Positions 48,013 to 57,834 are shown, numbered from the stretch's first letter. The stretch is DNA of 64,000 nucleotides from Faecalibacillus intestinalis (GCF_003024685.1 NZ_PYLQ01000009.1:1-64000), one strand, 5' to 3'. Notes: generated from the letters alone by a model not told the origin. Numbers and translations: made by a program.

Positions 48013-50499
48013 ATGAAAAAGAAATATGATGTCATTGGCATGACATGTAGTGCTTGTTCAGCCCATGTAGATAAAGCAGTAAGAGGGTTGGATGGTGTTG
48101 ATGATGTTAATGTCAATTTATTACAGAACTCAATGACTGTTGAATTTAATGAAAATAAAATAAATGAAAATCAGATTTTTGAAGCGGTTGATAAAGCGGG
48201 TTATAAAGCTCAAAATATTGGTGAAAAACAGGTTTCAAATGTTCAAGAAGATGAAAATGAACATAAAAAGAAGAATTTGATTTTATCATTTATTTTCTTG
48301 ATTCCTTTATTTTATATCAGTATGGGACATATGATGAATTGGCCTTTACCAAGTATTCTCTTAGGTCATGAAAATATGATGTTCTTTGTTTTAGTTCAAT
48401 TATGTTTAGTTGTTCCTATTATGTTTATTAATAGAGGTTATTATATTAGAGGATTTAAGACTTTATGGAATAGAAGTCCAAATATGGATTCTTTGATTGC
48501 CTTAGGTTCTTCAGCTGCTTTTATTTATAGTTTATATGCTACTTTTATGATGGCTTATTATTTAGGTAGAATGGACATGGATATGACCCATCATTATATG
48601 ATGCAACTTTACTTTGAATCTGCAGGTATGATTTTAACATTAATTTCTTTAGGTAAATATTTAGAATCACGTTCTAAACAAAAGACTTCAGAAGCGATTG
48701 AAAAATTGATGAAGCTGATGCCTTCAACAGCTATCGTGTTAAAAGATGGCAAAGAAGTTGAAGTGGCCATTGAAGATGTTCAAATGGGTGATGTTGTGAT
48801 TGTTAAACCAGGTAACAATATTCCTTTGGATGGAAAAATCATTCAAGGACATGGTTCAATCAATGAAGCGATGATTACTGGAGAAAGCTTACCAGTTGAT
48901 AAAACAGTTGGAGATCAAGTTATTGGTTCAACCAATAACTTAGATGGTTATATGCAAGTAGAAGTCAGTCATACTTCAAATGATACAACTCTTTCTAAAA
49001 TCATTCGTTTAGTAGAAGAAGCAGGGGCTTCTAAAGCACCAATTGCGAAACTTGCCGATAAGATCAGTGGTGTCTTTGTGCCAACCGTTATTACGATTGC
49101 AATCATTACTTTCATTTTATGGTTGACACTTGGAAATAAAGATTTCCATTTTGCTTTAAACTGTGCAATTTCTGTTCTTGTTATTTCTTGTCCATGTGCT
49201 TTAGGGCTTGCCACTCCTACAGCAATTATGGTTGGAACAGGAAAAGGGGCTAATTTAGGTATTTTAGTAAAATCAGCCCAACATTTAGAACAGCTTTCTA
49301 AATGTGATACAATTGTTTTAGATAAAACAGGGACACTTACAGAAGGTAAACCTCAAGTGACTGAAGTTTATCCAATAAATATAGGTGAAAATGATTTATT
49401 GAAATATGCAGGTTCAATTGAACAATATTCTAAGCATCCTTTAGCTAAAGCAATTTATACTTATGTAAGTGATCAAGGTTTATCAATTAATACTTTAGAT
49501 CATTTTGAAATGAAACAAGGATTAGGTCTTGTAGGTTCTTTCAGTGGAGAAGTTCTTTTATCGGGAAATAAAAGATTGATGGAAGAATATGATGTTGATT
49601 TATCTTCGATTGATGATTTATATAAAGAATTATCGTCGAAAGGAAAGACACCATTATTTTATAGTTATGCTGGTAAACTGATCGGTTTAATTGTTGTAAG
49701 TGATGTCTTAAAACAAACAAGTAAACATGCAATTGATTGTTTAAAAGATATGCATATGAATATCTATATGTTAACTGGGGATAATCAATTAACTGCCAAT
49801 GCAATAGCAAGCGAATTAGGAATTGAAGCGATTGGTGAAGTCTTACCACAAGATAAAGAAAAACATGTCAGAGAATTACAAGAAAAAGGACATCGTGTAA
49901 TCATGGTGGGTGATGGAATCAATGATGCACCTGCTCTTGTTAGAAGTGATGTTGGTATTGCAATGACTTCTGGTATTGATATTGCGATTGAATCAGCAGA
50001 TATTGTATTAATGAAAAATGATTTACAAGATGTTGTTGTTGCTTATGAACTTTCAAAAGCAACGATTAAAAATATTAAAGAAAACTTATTCTGGGCATTT
50101 TTCTATAATGTGATAGGAATTCCTATCGCTGCCGGTGTTTTCTATCCATTCTTTGGTTTATTATTAGATCCAATGTTTGGGGCAGCAGCGATGTCGTTAA
50201 GTTCTGTCTTTGTAGTTTCAAATGCTTTAAGACTTAGATTCTTTAAACCACAACATCAAATAATTCAAATAAAGGAAAATAGGAAAAAGGAAGAAAAGAA
50301 AATGAAAAAGGTATTAGTAGAAGGAATGATGTGTCAACATTGTAAGGCACACGTAGAAAAAGCGTTAAATGAAATTGATGGTGTTCATGCAACAGTTGAT
50401 TTAGAAAACAATTGTGCTTTTGTAGAAGGTGAAGTTGATGAAGCAATCCTAAAACAAGCCATTGAAGAAGCAGGATATACTTATAAAGGAATTGAATAA
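48013..50499 (+). CDS. copA: copper-exporting P1B-type ATPase with metal-binding domains at both ends
   Basis: 828 aa. ATG 48013 follows GGGAGG, with a GTG three bases upstream. It has an N-terminal HMA domain (GMTCSAC, Cys 12 and 15), eight helices, the TGES actuator loop, the SCPCALG metal site in helix 6, the DKTGT phosphorylation site and GDGINDAPAL. After the last helix is a charged linker and a second HMA domain (GMMCQHC, then AEEAGY-like end), which resembles a CopZ chaperone fused to the C-terminus. It exports Cu(I) from the cell. The C-terminal fusion is unusual. Confidence 0.95.
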   Translation: MKKKYDVIGMTCSACSAHVDKAVRGLDGVDDVNVNLLQNSMTVEFNENKINENQIFEAVDKAGYKAQNIGEKQVSNVQEDENEHKKKNLILSFIFLIPLFYISMGHMMNWPLPSILLGHENMMFFVLVQLCLVVPIMFINRGYYIRGFKTLWNRSPNMDSLIALGSSAAFIYSLYATFMMAYYLGRMDMDMTHHYMMQLYFESAGMILTLISLGKYLESRSKQKTSEAIEKLMKLMPSTAIVLKDGKEVEVAIEDVQMGDVVIVKPGNNIPLDGKIIQGHGSINEAMITGESLPVDKTVGDQVIGSTNNLDGYMQVEVSHTSNDTTLSKIIRLVEEAGASKAPIAKLADKISGVFVPTVITIAIITFILWLTLGNKDFHFALNCAISVLVISCPCALGLATPTAIMVGTGKGANLGILVKSAQHLEQLSKCDTIVLDKTGTLTEGKPQVTEVYPINIGENDLLKYAGSIEQYSKHPLAKAIYTYVSDQGLSINTLDHFEMKQGLGLVGSFSGEVLLSGNKRLMEEYDVDLSSIDDLYKELSSKGKTPLFYSYAGKLIGLIVVSDVLKQTSKHAIDCLKDMHMNIYMLTGDNQLTANAIASELGIEAIGEVLPQDKEKHVRELQEKGHRVIMVGDGINDAPALVRSDVGIAMTSGIDIAIESADIVLMKNDLQDVVVAYELSKATIKNIKENLFWAFFYNVIGIPIAAGVFYPFFGLLLDPMFGAAAMSLSSVFVVSNALRLRFFKPQHQIIQIKENRKKEEKKMKKVLVEGMMCQHCKAHVEKALNEIDGVHATVDLENNCAFVEGEVDEAILKQAIEEAGYTYKGIE

Positions 50500-50501
50500 G
50501 T

Positions 50502-50765
50502 ATGATGGCCGATAAAAAACAGGTCACAAGACTTTTAAAAACCGCAAGAGGACAAATTGATGGTATCTTAAAAATGGTGGAAGAAGATCGTTATTGTATT
50601 GATATTTCACATCAAATCATGGCCAGTGAAGCGATTTTAAAAAGAGCCAACAAAGAAGTCTTAAAAGCCCACATGACCCATTGTGTTCATGATGCGGTAA
50701 ATAGTGAAGATTGTGATCAAAAAATAGAAGAAATGATTAAAGTCTTAGATAATTTATTGAAATAA
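50502..50765 (+). CDS. csoR: CsoR-family copper-sensing repressor
   Basis: An 87-aa all-helical repressor. The Cu(I) ligands Cys 32, His 57 and Cys 61 are at exactly the spacing of Mycobacterium CsoR (Cys-25-His-4-Cys). Start at 50502 (MM) with a ribosome site in the copA end; 50505 is an alternative. It is translated right after copA (two-base gap). It probably represses the operon through the site at 47987 until copper binds. Confidence 0.95.
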   Translation: MMADKKQVTRLLKTARGQIDGILKMVEEDRYCIDISHQIMASEAILKRANKEVLKAHMTHCVHDAVNSEDCDQKIEEMIKVLDNLLK

Positions 50766-50797
50766 GAAATCTTTTAAAAAGGTTTCTTATTTTTTTG
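50761..50797 (+). terminator. terminator of the copA-csoR operon
   Basis: AATAAGAAATC (50761-50771) and GGTTTCTTATT (50781-50791) form a long stem with a U-rich top, followed by TTTTTT. Confidence 0.85.
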
Positions 50798-51128
50798 CGT
50801 AAATAAGTATAATACCAGCTTATATAAGACGGTATTATATCTTTTGATATTGTAAACTACAAGTATAAAGTAATGGGGTTGCTATTAAAGGAAGTAATTT
50901 TAAAGATAATAAAAGTTGTATTAAATATTTTAATGCTTGTTTGTTTGATAAAATCAATTAAAGTGAAAGAGAGTCTAAATAAAACAATCACTTAAAATAA
51001 CACAACTGTTTTGTTACCTTATAAATAATGTTAGAAAATGTAAGAATTATTAAAAATATCCATTGTTTGTATCGAATAGAAAAATAAAAGTGTATAATTA
51101 AACTAATAAGTAGTTAGGAGGAAAAATC
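50798..51128 (+). other. leader region upstream of cas9
   Basis: About 330 bases without a gene. It holds a degenerate CRISPR-like repeat at 51008-51045, described separately, and a TATAAT at 51093-51098 that is the likely cas9 -10 (no good -35 at 17 bp). An extended -10 (TGATAAAAT, 50946-50954) lies before the repeat-like element. No anti-repeat is seen here. Confidence 0.5.
51008..51045 (+). ncRNA. degenerate CRISPR-repeat-like element upstream of cas9 (possible crRNA-like RNA)
   Basis: The element starts with GTTTTGTTACC, identical to the first 11 bases of the array repeat, then TATAAAT and TTAGAA. The complement of the tracrRNA anti-repeat has GTTTTGTTA, then a bulge, TATAAAT and CTAGAA, so TATAAAT matches the tracrRNA more closely than the TATGATT of the array repeats. 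It sits in the same direction as the array, about 80 bases before cas9. It could be a relic repeat, or the 3' part of a crRNA-like RNA that loads Cas9 with a 5' sequence from this leader. Expression is not known. Confidence 0.5.
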
Positions 51129-54100
51129 ATGAGTAGATATGTATTAGGATTAGATATTGGAATTACTTCTGTAGGGTATGGTGTAATAGATGTTGATAAT
51201 GATTTATTTGTGGATTATGGGGTAAGACTTTTTAAAGAAGGAACTGCTGCAGAAAATGAAACACGAAGAACTAAAAGAGGATCTAGACGTCTAAAAAGAA
51301 GAAAATCAAATCGTTTAAATGATATGAAAAATCTTTTAAAGAAAAATGATCTTTATTTTGATAATTATCGAAACTACAATCCATATGAAATGAGAGTTAA
51401 AGGGTTAAACGAAAAACTATCTTCTAAAGAACTGTGTACTGCCATTATGCACATAACAAAATCAAGAGGAACAACTTTAGAAGTACTTGCTGATGAAAGT
51501 CAAGATGATGAAGGAACAAAAGCAATGCTTTCAAAAAATGCAAAAGAATTAAGCAATGGAAAATATATTTGTGAAGTTCAATTGGATAGATTAAATAAGG
51601 ATCATAAAGTAAGAGGAACGGAAAATAATTTTAAAACAGAAGATTATGTAAAAGAACTCAAAGAAATATTAAAACATCAAGATTTAAATGAAGAATTATG
51701 TAATCAAATTATTGAAATAGTTTCAAGAAGAAGACGTTATGATCAAGGTCCAGGTAGTGAAAAATCACCTACTCCTTATGGAAGTTATCGTCTGGTAGAT
51801 GGTGTTTTAAAACATGTTAATTTAATTGATGAAATGCGGGGAAGATGCAGTGTTTATCCAAATGAATTTAGAGCACCAAAACAATCCTATACAGCTGAGT
51901 TATTTAATTTATTGAATGATTTAAATAATCTAACGATTAAAGGTGAAAAAATAACAGTTGAAGAAAAGAAAAAGGTTATCGCAGTTGTTAATGAAAAAGG
52001 AAATATTACAGTTAAACAATTACTTAAATTATTAGATGCTCAAGAAGATGAAGTTACAGGATTTAGAATTGATAAAAATGATAAACCATTAATTACAGAA
52101 TTTAAGGGTTATAGTAAAGTTTTAAAAGTCTTTAAAAAATATAACCAACAAGAATTACTAGAAGATAAATTGATTGTTGATCAAGTTATTGACATATGTA
52201 CAAAATCAAAAGGTATTGATGAAAGAAAAAAAGATATTAAAGAATTATATCCTGAATTTGATAATGAGTTAATTGAAGAATTAGCTTCAATTAAAGGTGT
52301 TTCTGCTTATCATTCATTATCTTTTAAAGCAATGCATATAATCAATAAAGAAATGCTTACAACAGAAATGAATCAAATACAAGTTCTTCATGAAATAGAA
52401 ATGTTTGATAAAAATAGAAAATCATTAAAGGGTAAGAAAAATATTGAACCTGATGAAGAAGCTATTCTATCTCCAGTTGCTAAAAGAGCACATCGAGAAA
52501 CATTTAAAGTTATTAATGCGTTAAGAAAAAAATATGGTGAATTTGATAGTATTGTCATTGAAATGACTAGAGATAAAAATACCAGGGAACAAACAAAACG
52601 TATAAATGATAATCAAAAAAGATTTGAAAATATTAATAAAGAAGTAGACGATATTATTAAAAATGCAGGCATTGATCCAGAAGAAGTTAATGGAAAAACT
52701 AAAACTAAGGTACGTCTTTATTTACAACAAGATTGTAAGACAGCCTATACGCAACAAGATATTGATTTACATACATTGATTTTTGATGATAAAGCATATG
52801 AAATCGATCATATTATTCCAATATCTGTTTCATTAGACGATTCACTTTCAAATAAGATACTAGCATCTCGTTTAGAAAACCAACAAAAAGGTAATCTAAC
52901 ACCAATGATGGCTTATTTAAAGGGAAAATTTACGGGTGGTAATTTAGAAAAATATAAATTATTTGTAAGTAGTAATAAAAATTTTAATGGCAAAAAAAGA
53001 AATAATTTACTTACTGAACAAGATATTACCAAGGAAGATGTAGCAAGAAAGTTTATTAATCGTAATTTAGTAGATACAAGCTATGCTTGTCGTACAGTAT
53101 TAAATACTTTGCAACGCTATTTTAAAGATAATGAAATAGATACAAAAGTTCATACTATTAGAGGACAATCAACCAATATTTTTAGAAAACGAATAAATTT
53201 ACAAAAAGATAGAGAGCAAGATTATTTTCATCATGCAATCGATGCATTGATTGTTGCTTCGTTAAAGAAAATGAATATTGTCAATTCATATTTAATGCAT
53301 TACAACTATAGTGATTTATATGATGAGGAAACAGGGGAAGTGTTTGATGTTTTACCTGATAAACAATTTATTGATCAAAGATATATTTCATTTATCTCTG
53401 ATTTAAAAAATATTTATCAAGAATCGAATCAATATAACTTAGGTTATATTACCCAAGAACAAATGCATTATCCACTTATCAAGGTATCTCATAAAATAGA
53501 TACAAAACCAAATAGGCAAATTGCGGATGAAACAATATATAGTACAAGAAATATTGAAGGACAAGATATGCTAGTTGAAAAAATAAAAAATATCTATGAT
53601 CCTAAAGAAAAGAAAGCAATTGAACTTGTTAATAATATTATTAATGATGATACTGATAAGTATATTATGAAACATAAAGATCCTCAAACTTTTGAAAAAA
53701 TAAAAGAAGTGGTATTAAATCATTTTAATGATTATAAAGATTCAAAAGAATATTATGTAATTGACAAAAAAGGTAAGTATTCTTTAAAAGAAGAAAGTCC
53801 TTTAACATCATATTATAATGAAAATGGAGCTATTACTAAATATTCTAAGAAAAATAATGGACCAGCAATTACATCAATGAAATTCTACTCTGAAAAACTA
53901 GGAAATCATTTAGCAATTACAGGTAATTATAATACAAATAATAAAAAGGTAATTTTAAAACAAATAAGCCCATATAGAACAGACTTTTATGTATCTCCTG
54001 AAGGAAAATATAAATTTGTTACAGTTAGATATAAAGATGTTTTTTATAAAGAAACAATTCATAAATTTGTCATAGATGAAAATTGGTATCATGAAGAAAA

Positions 54101-54443
54101 AATTAAAAAAGGAATTCTAGAAGATTGGAAATTTGTATGTTCAATGCATCGAGATGAACTTATTGGACTTATCAAACCTGAAGGTAAAAAGTTTGTTTAT
54201 GATGCTTCAATTGATGGTGGTCAAACACAATATCATGATGGTAAACATTATGAAATCTTGAAGTTTACAGCAACGAATGATGAAAAGAAAGGAACTTTTG
54301 AAGTAAAACCGATTAACACTAACTGCTCAAAACGATTAATGCCATCTGTAGGACCTTTTATTAAAATTCAAAAATTTGCTACGGATGTTTTAGGAAATAT
54401 ATATGAAGTTAAAGATAATAGATTGAAATTAGAGTTCGATTAG
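51129..54443 (+). CDS. cas9: Cas9 endonuclease, compact type II-A
   Basis: 1104 aa, near the size of the small II-A Cas9 from Streptococcus thermophilus CRISPR1. RuvC-I is LGLDIGITSVGYG (Asp 9), followed by the Arg-rich bridge helix (RRTKRGSRRLKRRKSNRL). RuvC-II is IVIEMTRD (Glu 478), the HNH nuclease is YEIDHIIPIS with His 561, and RuvC-III is HHAIDALIVA (His 702, Asp 705). All catalytic residues are present. The C-terminal PAM-interacting region cannot be read for PAM. GGAGGAAA precedes the ATG. The 3' end of the gene carries the tracrRNA promoter. Confidence 0.98.
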   Translation: MSRYVLGLDIGITSVGYGVIDVDNDLFVDYGVRLFKEGTAAENETRRTKRGSRRLKRRKSNRLNDMKNLLKKNDLYFDNYRNYNPYEMRVKGLNEKLSSKELCTAIMHITKSRGTTLEVLADESQDDEGTKAMLSKNAKELSNGKYICEVQLDRLNKDHKVRGTENNFKTEDYVKELKEILKHQDLNEELCNQIIEIVSRRRRYDQGPGSEKSPTPYGSYRLVDGVLKHVNLIDEMRGRCSVYPNEFRAPKQSYTAELFNLLNDLNNLTIKGEKITVEEKKKVIAVVNEKGNITVKQLLKLLDAQEDEVTGFRIDKNDKPLITEFKGYSKVLKVFKKYNQQELLEDKLIVDQVIDICTKSKGIDERKKDIKELYPEFDNELIEELASIKGVSAYHSLSFKAMHIINKEMLTTEMNQIQVLHEIEMFDKNRKSLKGKKNIEPDEEAILSPVAKRAHRETFKVINALRKKYGEFDSIVIEMTRDKNTREQTKRINDNQKRFENINKEVDDIIKNAGIDPEEVNGKTKTKVRLYLQQDCKTAYTQQDIDLHTLIFDDKAYEIDHIIPISVSLDDSLSNKILASRLENQQKGNLTPMMAYLKGKFTGGNLEKYKLFVSSNKNFNGKKRNNLLTEQDITKEDVARKFINRNLVDTSYACRTVLNTLQRYFKDNEIDTKVHTIRGQSTNIFRKRINLQKDREQDYFHHAIDALIVASLKKMNIVNSYLMHYNYSDLYDEETGEVFDVLPDKQFIDQRYISFISDLKNIYQESNQYNLGYITQEQMHYPLIKVSHKIDTKPNRQIADETIYSTRNIEGQDMLVEKIKNIYDPKEKKAIELVNNIINDDTDKYIMKHKDPQTFEKIKEVVLNHFNDYKDSKEYYVIDKKGKYSLKEESPLTSYYNENGAITKYSKKNNGPAITSMKFYSEKLGNHLAITGNYNTNNKKVILKQISPYRTDFYVSPEGKYKFVTVRYKDVFYKETIHKFVIDENWYHEEKIKKGILEDWKFVCSMHRDELIGLIKPEGKKFVYDASIDGGQTQYHDGKHYEILKFTATNDEKKGTFEVKPINTNCSKRLMPSVGPFIKIQKFATDVLGNIYEVKDNRLKLEFD

Positions 54444-54451
54444 TCTATAAT
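54423..54451 (+). promoter_or_regulatory. tracrRNA promoter, inside the 3' end of cas9
   Basis: TTGAAA (54423-54428) and TATAAT (54446-54451) are spaced 17 bp. The -35 lies within the last cas9 codons, and the predicted start is at about 54458, the first base of the anti-repeat. Confidence 0.8.
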
Positions 54452-54458
54452 ATAGGTG

Positions 54459-54535
54459 GTTGTATTCTAGCAAAAATTTATATGACCTAACAAAACAAGG
54501 GTTTATCCCGGACTCGGCTCTTCGGAGCCTTTTTC
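54459..54535 (+). ncRNA. tracrRNA
   Basis: The anti-repeat (54459-54496) includes TATTCTAGCAAAAA and TAACAAAAC, complementary to the array repeat with a bulge at GACC, so a lower stem of about nine pairs and an upper stem form. It is followed by a small hairpin GGG-TTTAT-CCC (54499-54509) and the terminator GGCTC-TTCG-GAGCC with TTTTT (54516-54534). It is on the plus strand between cas9 and cas1 and is read in the same direction. Expected to pair with each crRNA, recruit RNase III and bind Cas9. Confidence 0.9.
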
Positions 54536-54546
54536 TTTTATAAAAA

Positions 54547-55440
54547 ATGAGTCATAGGATCATATATATTGAAAAATGTGAATGTTTGAAATTATATTTA
54601 GATAATATTAAGATTATTTACAATGATAATGATATTCTACTACCAATTTCAGACATTCAAATATTAGTTATAGATAATTACAAATCAAGTTTAAGTATAC
54701 CCTTAATTAATAAATTAACAGAAAATAATGTATGTACAGTTATATGTGGAATAGATCATATTCCTAAAAGTTACATACTTCCAATGAATGGTCATTTTTC
54801 ACAAAGTGGAAATATTAATAAACAAATAGAATGGGATAATAATAGAAAACAAATCATGCATCAAAAAATAGCAAGGGCTAAAATACATAATCAAGCAGAA
54901 ATATTAAAAGTAAATAATAAAAGTCAAGATGTAATAAATAAACTATATCAATTTGAAAATGAGGTTCAAATTGATGATGTTACAAATAGAGAAGGTCTAG
55001 CTGCAAAAATGTATTTTAGAGAATTATTTGGTGATGATTTTATACGATTTGATGAAGATGTAATCAATGCTGGATTAAATTATGGATATAGTATCTTTAG
55101 ATCATTAATATCTTCTATTATTGTAGCTAAAGGTTATTTACCTAATTTAGGTATTTTTCATCGAGGCAAACAAAATATGTTTAATTTAAGTGATGATGTA
55201 ATAGAAGTATTCAGACCAATTGTAGATCATTATGTTTATAATAATATGATGGAAGATATTTTATTTAAACAAGAACATAGAGAAGCGTTAATACAACTTA
55301 CAGCTAAGAAAATAGAAATCGATGGAAGAAAACAAACGGTTAATAATGCTATTTATGTTTATTTAGAAAGTATTTTAAAAGAATTAGAAACAAGTAAAGA
55401 TGTCTATTTATTTCCTAAACCAATTTTATATGATTTATGA
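54547..55440 (+). CDS. cas1: CRISPR integrase Cas1
   Basis: A 297-aa Cas1. The catalytic acidic residue lies in NREGLAAKMYFREL (Glu 149), with His 205 in FHRGKQNMF and an Asp pair in LSDDVIEVFRPIVD. The N-terminal beta domain is short, as in type II-A. It starts 104 bases after cas9, with the tracrRNA between, and no strong ribosome site is seen before ATG 54547. Confidence 0.96.
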   Translation: MSHRIIYIEKCECLKLYLDNIKIIYNDNDILLPISDIQILVIDNYKSSLSIPLINKLTENNVCTVICGIDHIPKSYILPMNGHFSQSGNINKQIEWDNNRKQIMHQKIARAKIHNQAEILKVNNKSQDVINKLYQFENEVQIDDVTNREGLAAKMYFRELFGDDFIRFDEDVINAGLNYGYSIFRSLISSIIVAKGYLPNLGIFHRGKQNMFNLSDDVIEVFRPIVDHYVYNNMMEDILFKQEHREALIQLTAKKIEIDGRKQTVNNAIYVYLESILKELETSKDVYLFPKPILYDL

Positions 55441-55444
55441 ATTT

Positions 55445-55749
55445 ATGAGATTGGTATTATTTTTTGACCTCCCCATGAAAACAAAAAAAGAAGTAAAAAT
55501 ATATACACATTTTAGAAAATATCTTATAAAGAATGGATATATGATGATGCAGTTTTCTGTTTATTGTAAGATTTTTCCAAATAGAGAAGCTGCAGTTAAA
55601 CATGTAAATATATTAAAAAAGAATGTTCCTAAAGAAGGACAAATTAGATTATTGTTGGTTACAGAAAAGCAATATTCTAAAATAGAAATTATTGTTGGTG
55701 GGGTCTCGAATCAAGAAAAAACAGTAAATGCGGATTCTTTTATAAAATT

Positions 55750-55753
<4 letters not shown>
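55445..55753 (+). CDS. cas2: CRISPR adaptation protein Cas2
   Basis: About 102 aa from ATG 55445, four bases after the cas1 stop; a longer frame starts inside cas1 but the conserved start MRLVLFFDLP lies here. The core is a ferredoxin-like fold: the strand MRLVLFFDLPMKTKKE, then FRKYLIKNGYMMMQFSVYCKIF, and the strand IRLLLVTEKQY. Asp 8 is the conserved acidic residue. It would link two Cas1 dimers during spacer insertion. The csn2 gene overlaps its stop by four bases. Confidence 0.95.
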
Positions 55754-56583
<830 letters not shown>

Positions 56584-56632
56584 AATATTCAATATTTTAT
56601 TATTTTTAAATATATGGTAACATGTATTTGAG
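56584..56632 (+). promoter_or_regulatory. CRISPR leader
   Basis: 49 bases between csn2 and repeat 1. It ends in ATTTGAG, the leader-anchoring sequence of streptococcal II-A systems that guides Cas1-Cas2 to the first repeat. It also holds AAATATATGGTAACA (56608-56622), a partial inverted copy of the repeat. A weak promoter TTCAAT-17-TATATG (56588-56616) could start just before repeat 1. Confidence 0.75.
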
Positions 56633-57724
56633 GTTTTGTTACCATATGATTTTTTGCTAGAATAAGACAACAACTGCTTATCAGTCGGCTTTCTTGCCGT
56701 TTTGTTACCATATGATTTTTTGCTAGAATAAGACTAAATAAACAAATCAGGAGGACACTATTTTGTTTTGTTACCATATGATTTTTTGCTAGAATAAGAC
56801 GGGAATTAAAAAGGAGATTAAGAAATGGCTGTTTTGTTACCATATGATTTTTTGCTAGAAGAAGACTAGCTGTTGACGGTATTTCTTATTTACATGGTTT
56901 TGTTACCATATGATTTTTTGCTAGAATAAGACTATTTAAAAATGTAGACGTCCAACGGAACAGTTTTGTTACCATATGATTTTTTGCTAGAATAAGACTT
57001 GGGGACTTTTTACAGTTTAGGGTTTACAGTTTTGTTACCATATGATTTTTTGCTAGAATAAGACTCATGGGTTCAATATTCTATGCTATTTTCTGTTTTG
57101 TTACCATATGATTTTTTGCTAGAATAAGACGTGGAAAAGGAAGAACTGACGATTGTTTGTGTTTTGTTACCATATGATTTTTTGCTAGAATAAGACTCTT
57201 GATAATATGGTATTGGGCTGAAGGACGTTTTGTTACCATATGATTTTTTGCTAGAATAAGACAAAGATACACACCAGTATTTTATGGCGACGGTTTTGTT
57301 ACCATATGATTTTTTGCTAGAATAAGACTAGGCGGTCGCAAGTCCGCGTAAATAGTGAGTTTTGTTACCATATGATTTTTTGCTAGAATAAGACATGACG
57401 ATGCAAGGTTCGAAAAATCGTTCAGTTTTGTTACCATATGATTTTTTGCTAGAATAAGACTGTCATATTGATATTAATACTTGATTTACCGTTTTGTTAC
57501 CATATGATTTTTTGCTAGAATAAGACAAGAAAAGAATGCTTCTCAACAGGCAGTAAGTTTTGTTACCATATGATTTTTTGCTAGAATAAGACGAAGTAGT
57601 GCCCAAGAAGAATCGTTATGTCGTTTTGTTACCATATGATTTTTTGCTAGAATAAGACTAAATATTAAAGATGAAACTTGTTCCATCTGTTTTGTTACCA
57701 TATGTGTTTTTTGATAGATTTAAT
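56633..57724 (+). CRISPR. type II-A CRISPR array, 17 repeats and 16 spacers
   Basis: Repeats are 36 nt, beginning GTTTTGTTACCATATG and ending TTGCTAGAATAAGAC, with a period of exactly 66 bp: every spacer is 30 nt. Repeats start at 56633, 56699, 56765, 56831 and so on to 57689. Repeat 4 has one change near the end (AGAAGAAGAC for AGAATAAGAC). The last repeat, 57689-57724, is degenerate after its first 16 bases, as expected at the leader-distal end. Spacer origin cannot be judged without a search. Confidence 0.98.
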
Positions 57725-57734
57725 TTAAATGTAA

Positions 57735-57777
57735 AAAAAGAGATTTCTCAAGGATGCTATTTTGAAATCTCTTTTTG
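57735..57777 (+). terminator. terminator after the CRISPR array
   Basis: AAAAAGAGATTTC (57735-57747) and GAAATCTCTTTTT (57764-57776) form a perfect 13-bp stem with a long loop. It would end the pre-crRNA. Confidence 0.8.
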
Positions 57778-57801
57778 CTTATAAAAATATTTACATAAAA
57801 T

Positions 57802-57825
57802 AAAAAAACAACCCGAAGGTTGTTG
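57802..57825 (-). terminator. terminator of the first tRNA-Arg
   Basis: AACAACC-CGAA-GGTTGTT; on the minus strand it is followed by a T tract. A copy lies at 58019. Confidence 0.8.
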
Positions 57826-57834
57826 CTTATTAAA

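Noticed and set aside
50978-51007. Match of the putative guide upstream of the crRNA-like element to sites in this window
   Set aside because: Only 8-9 base matches of its 3' end were seen (for example near 34626 and 20270), which is what chance would give.
56589-57272. Several open frames on the minus strand with repeated SYSSKKSYGNKT or LILAKNHMVTK units
   Set aside because: They are translations of the CRISPR repeats, with the period of the array and no ribosome site.
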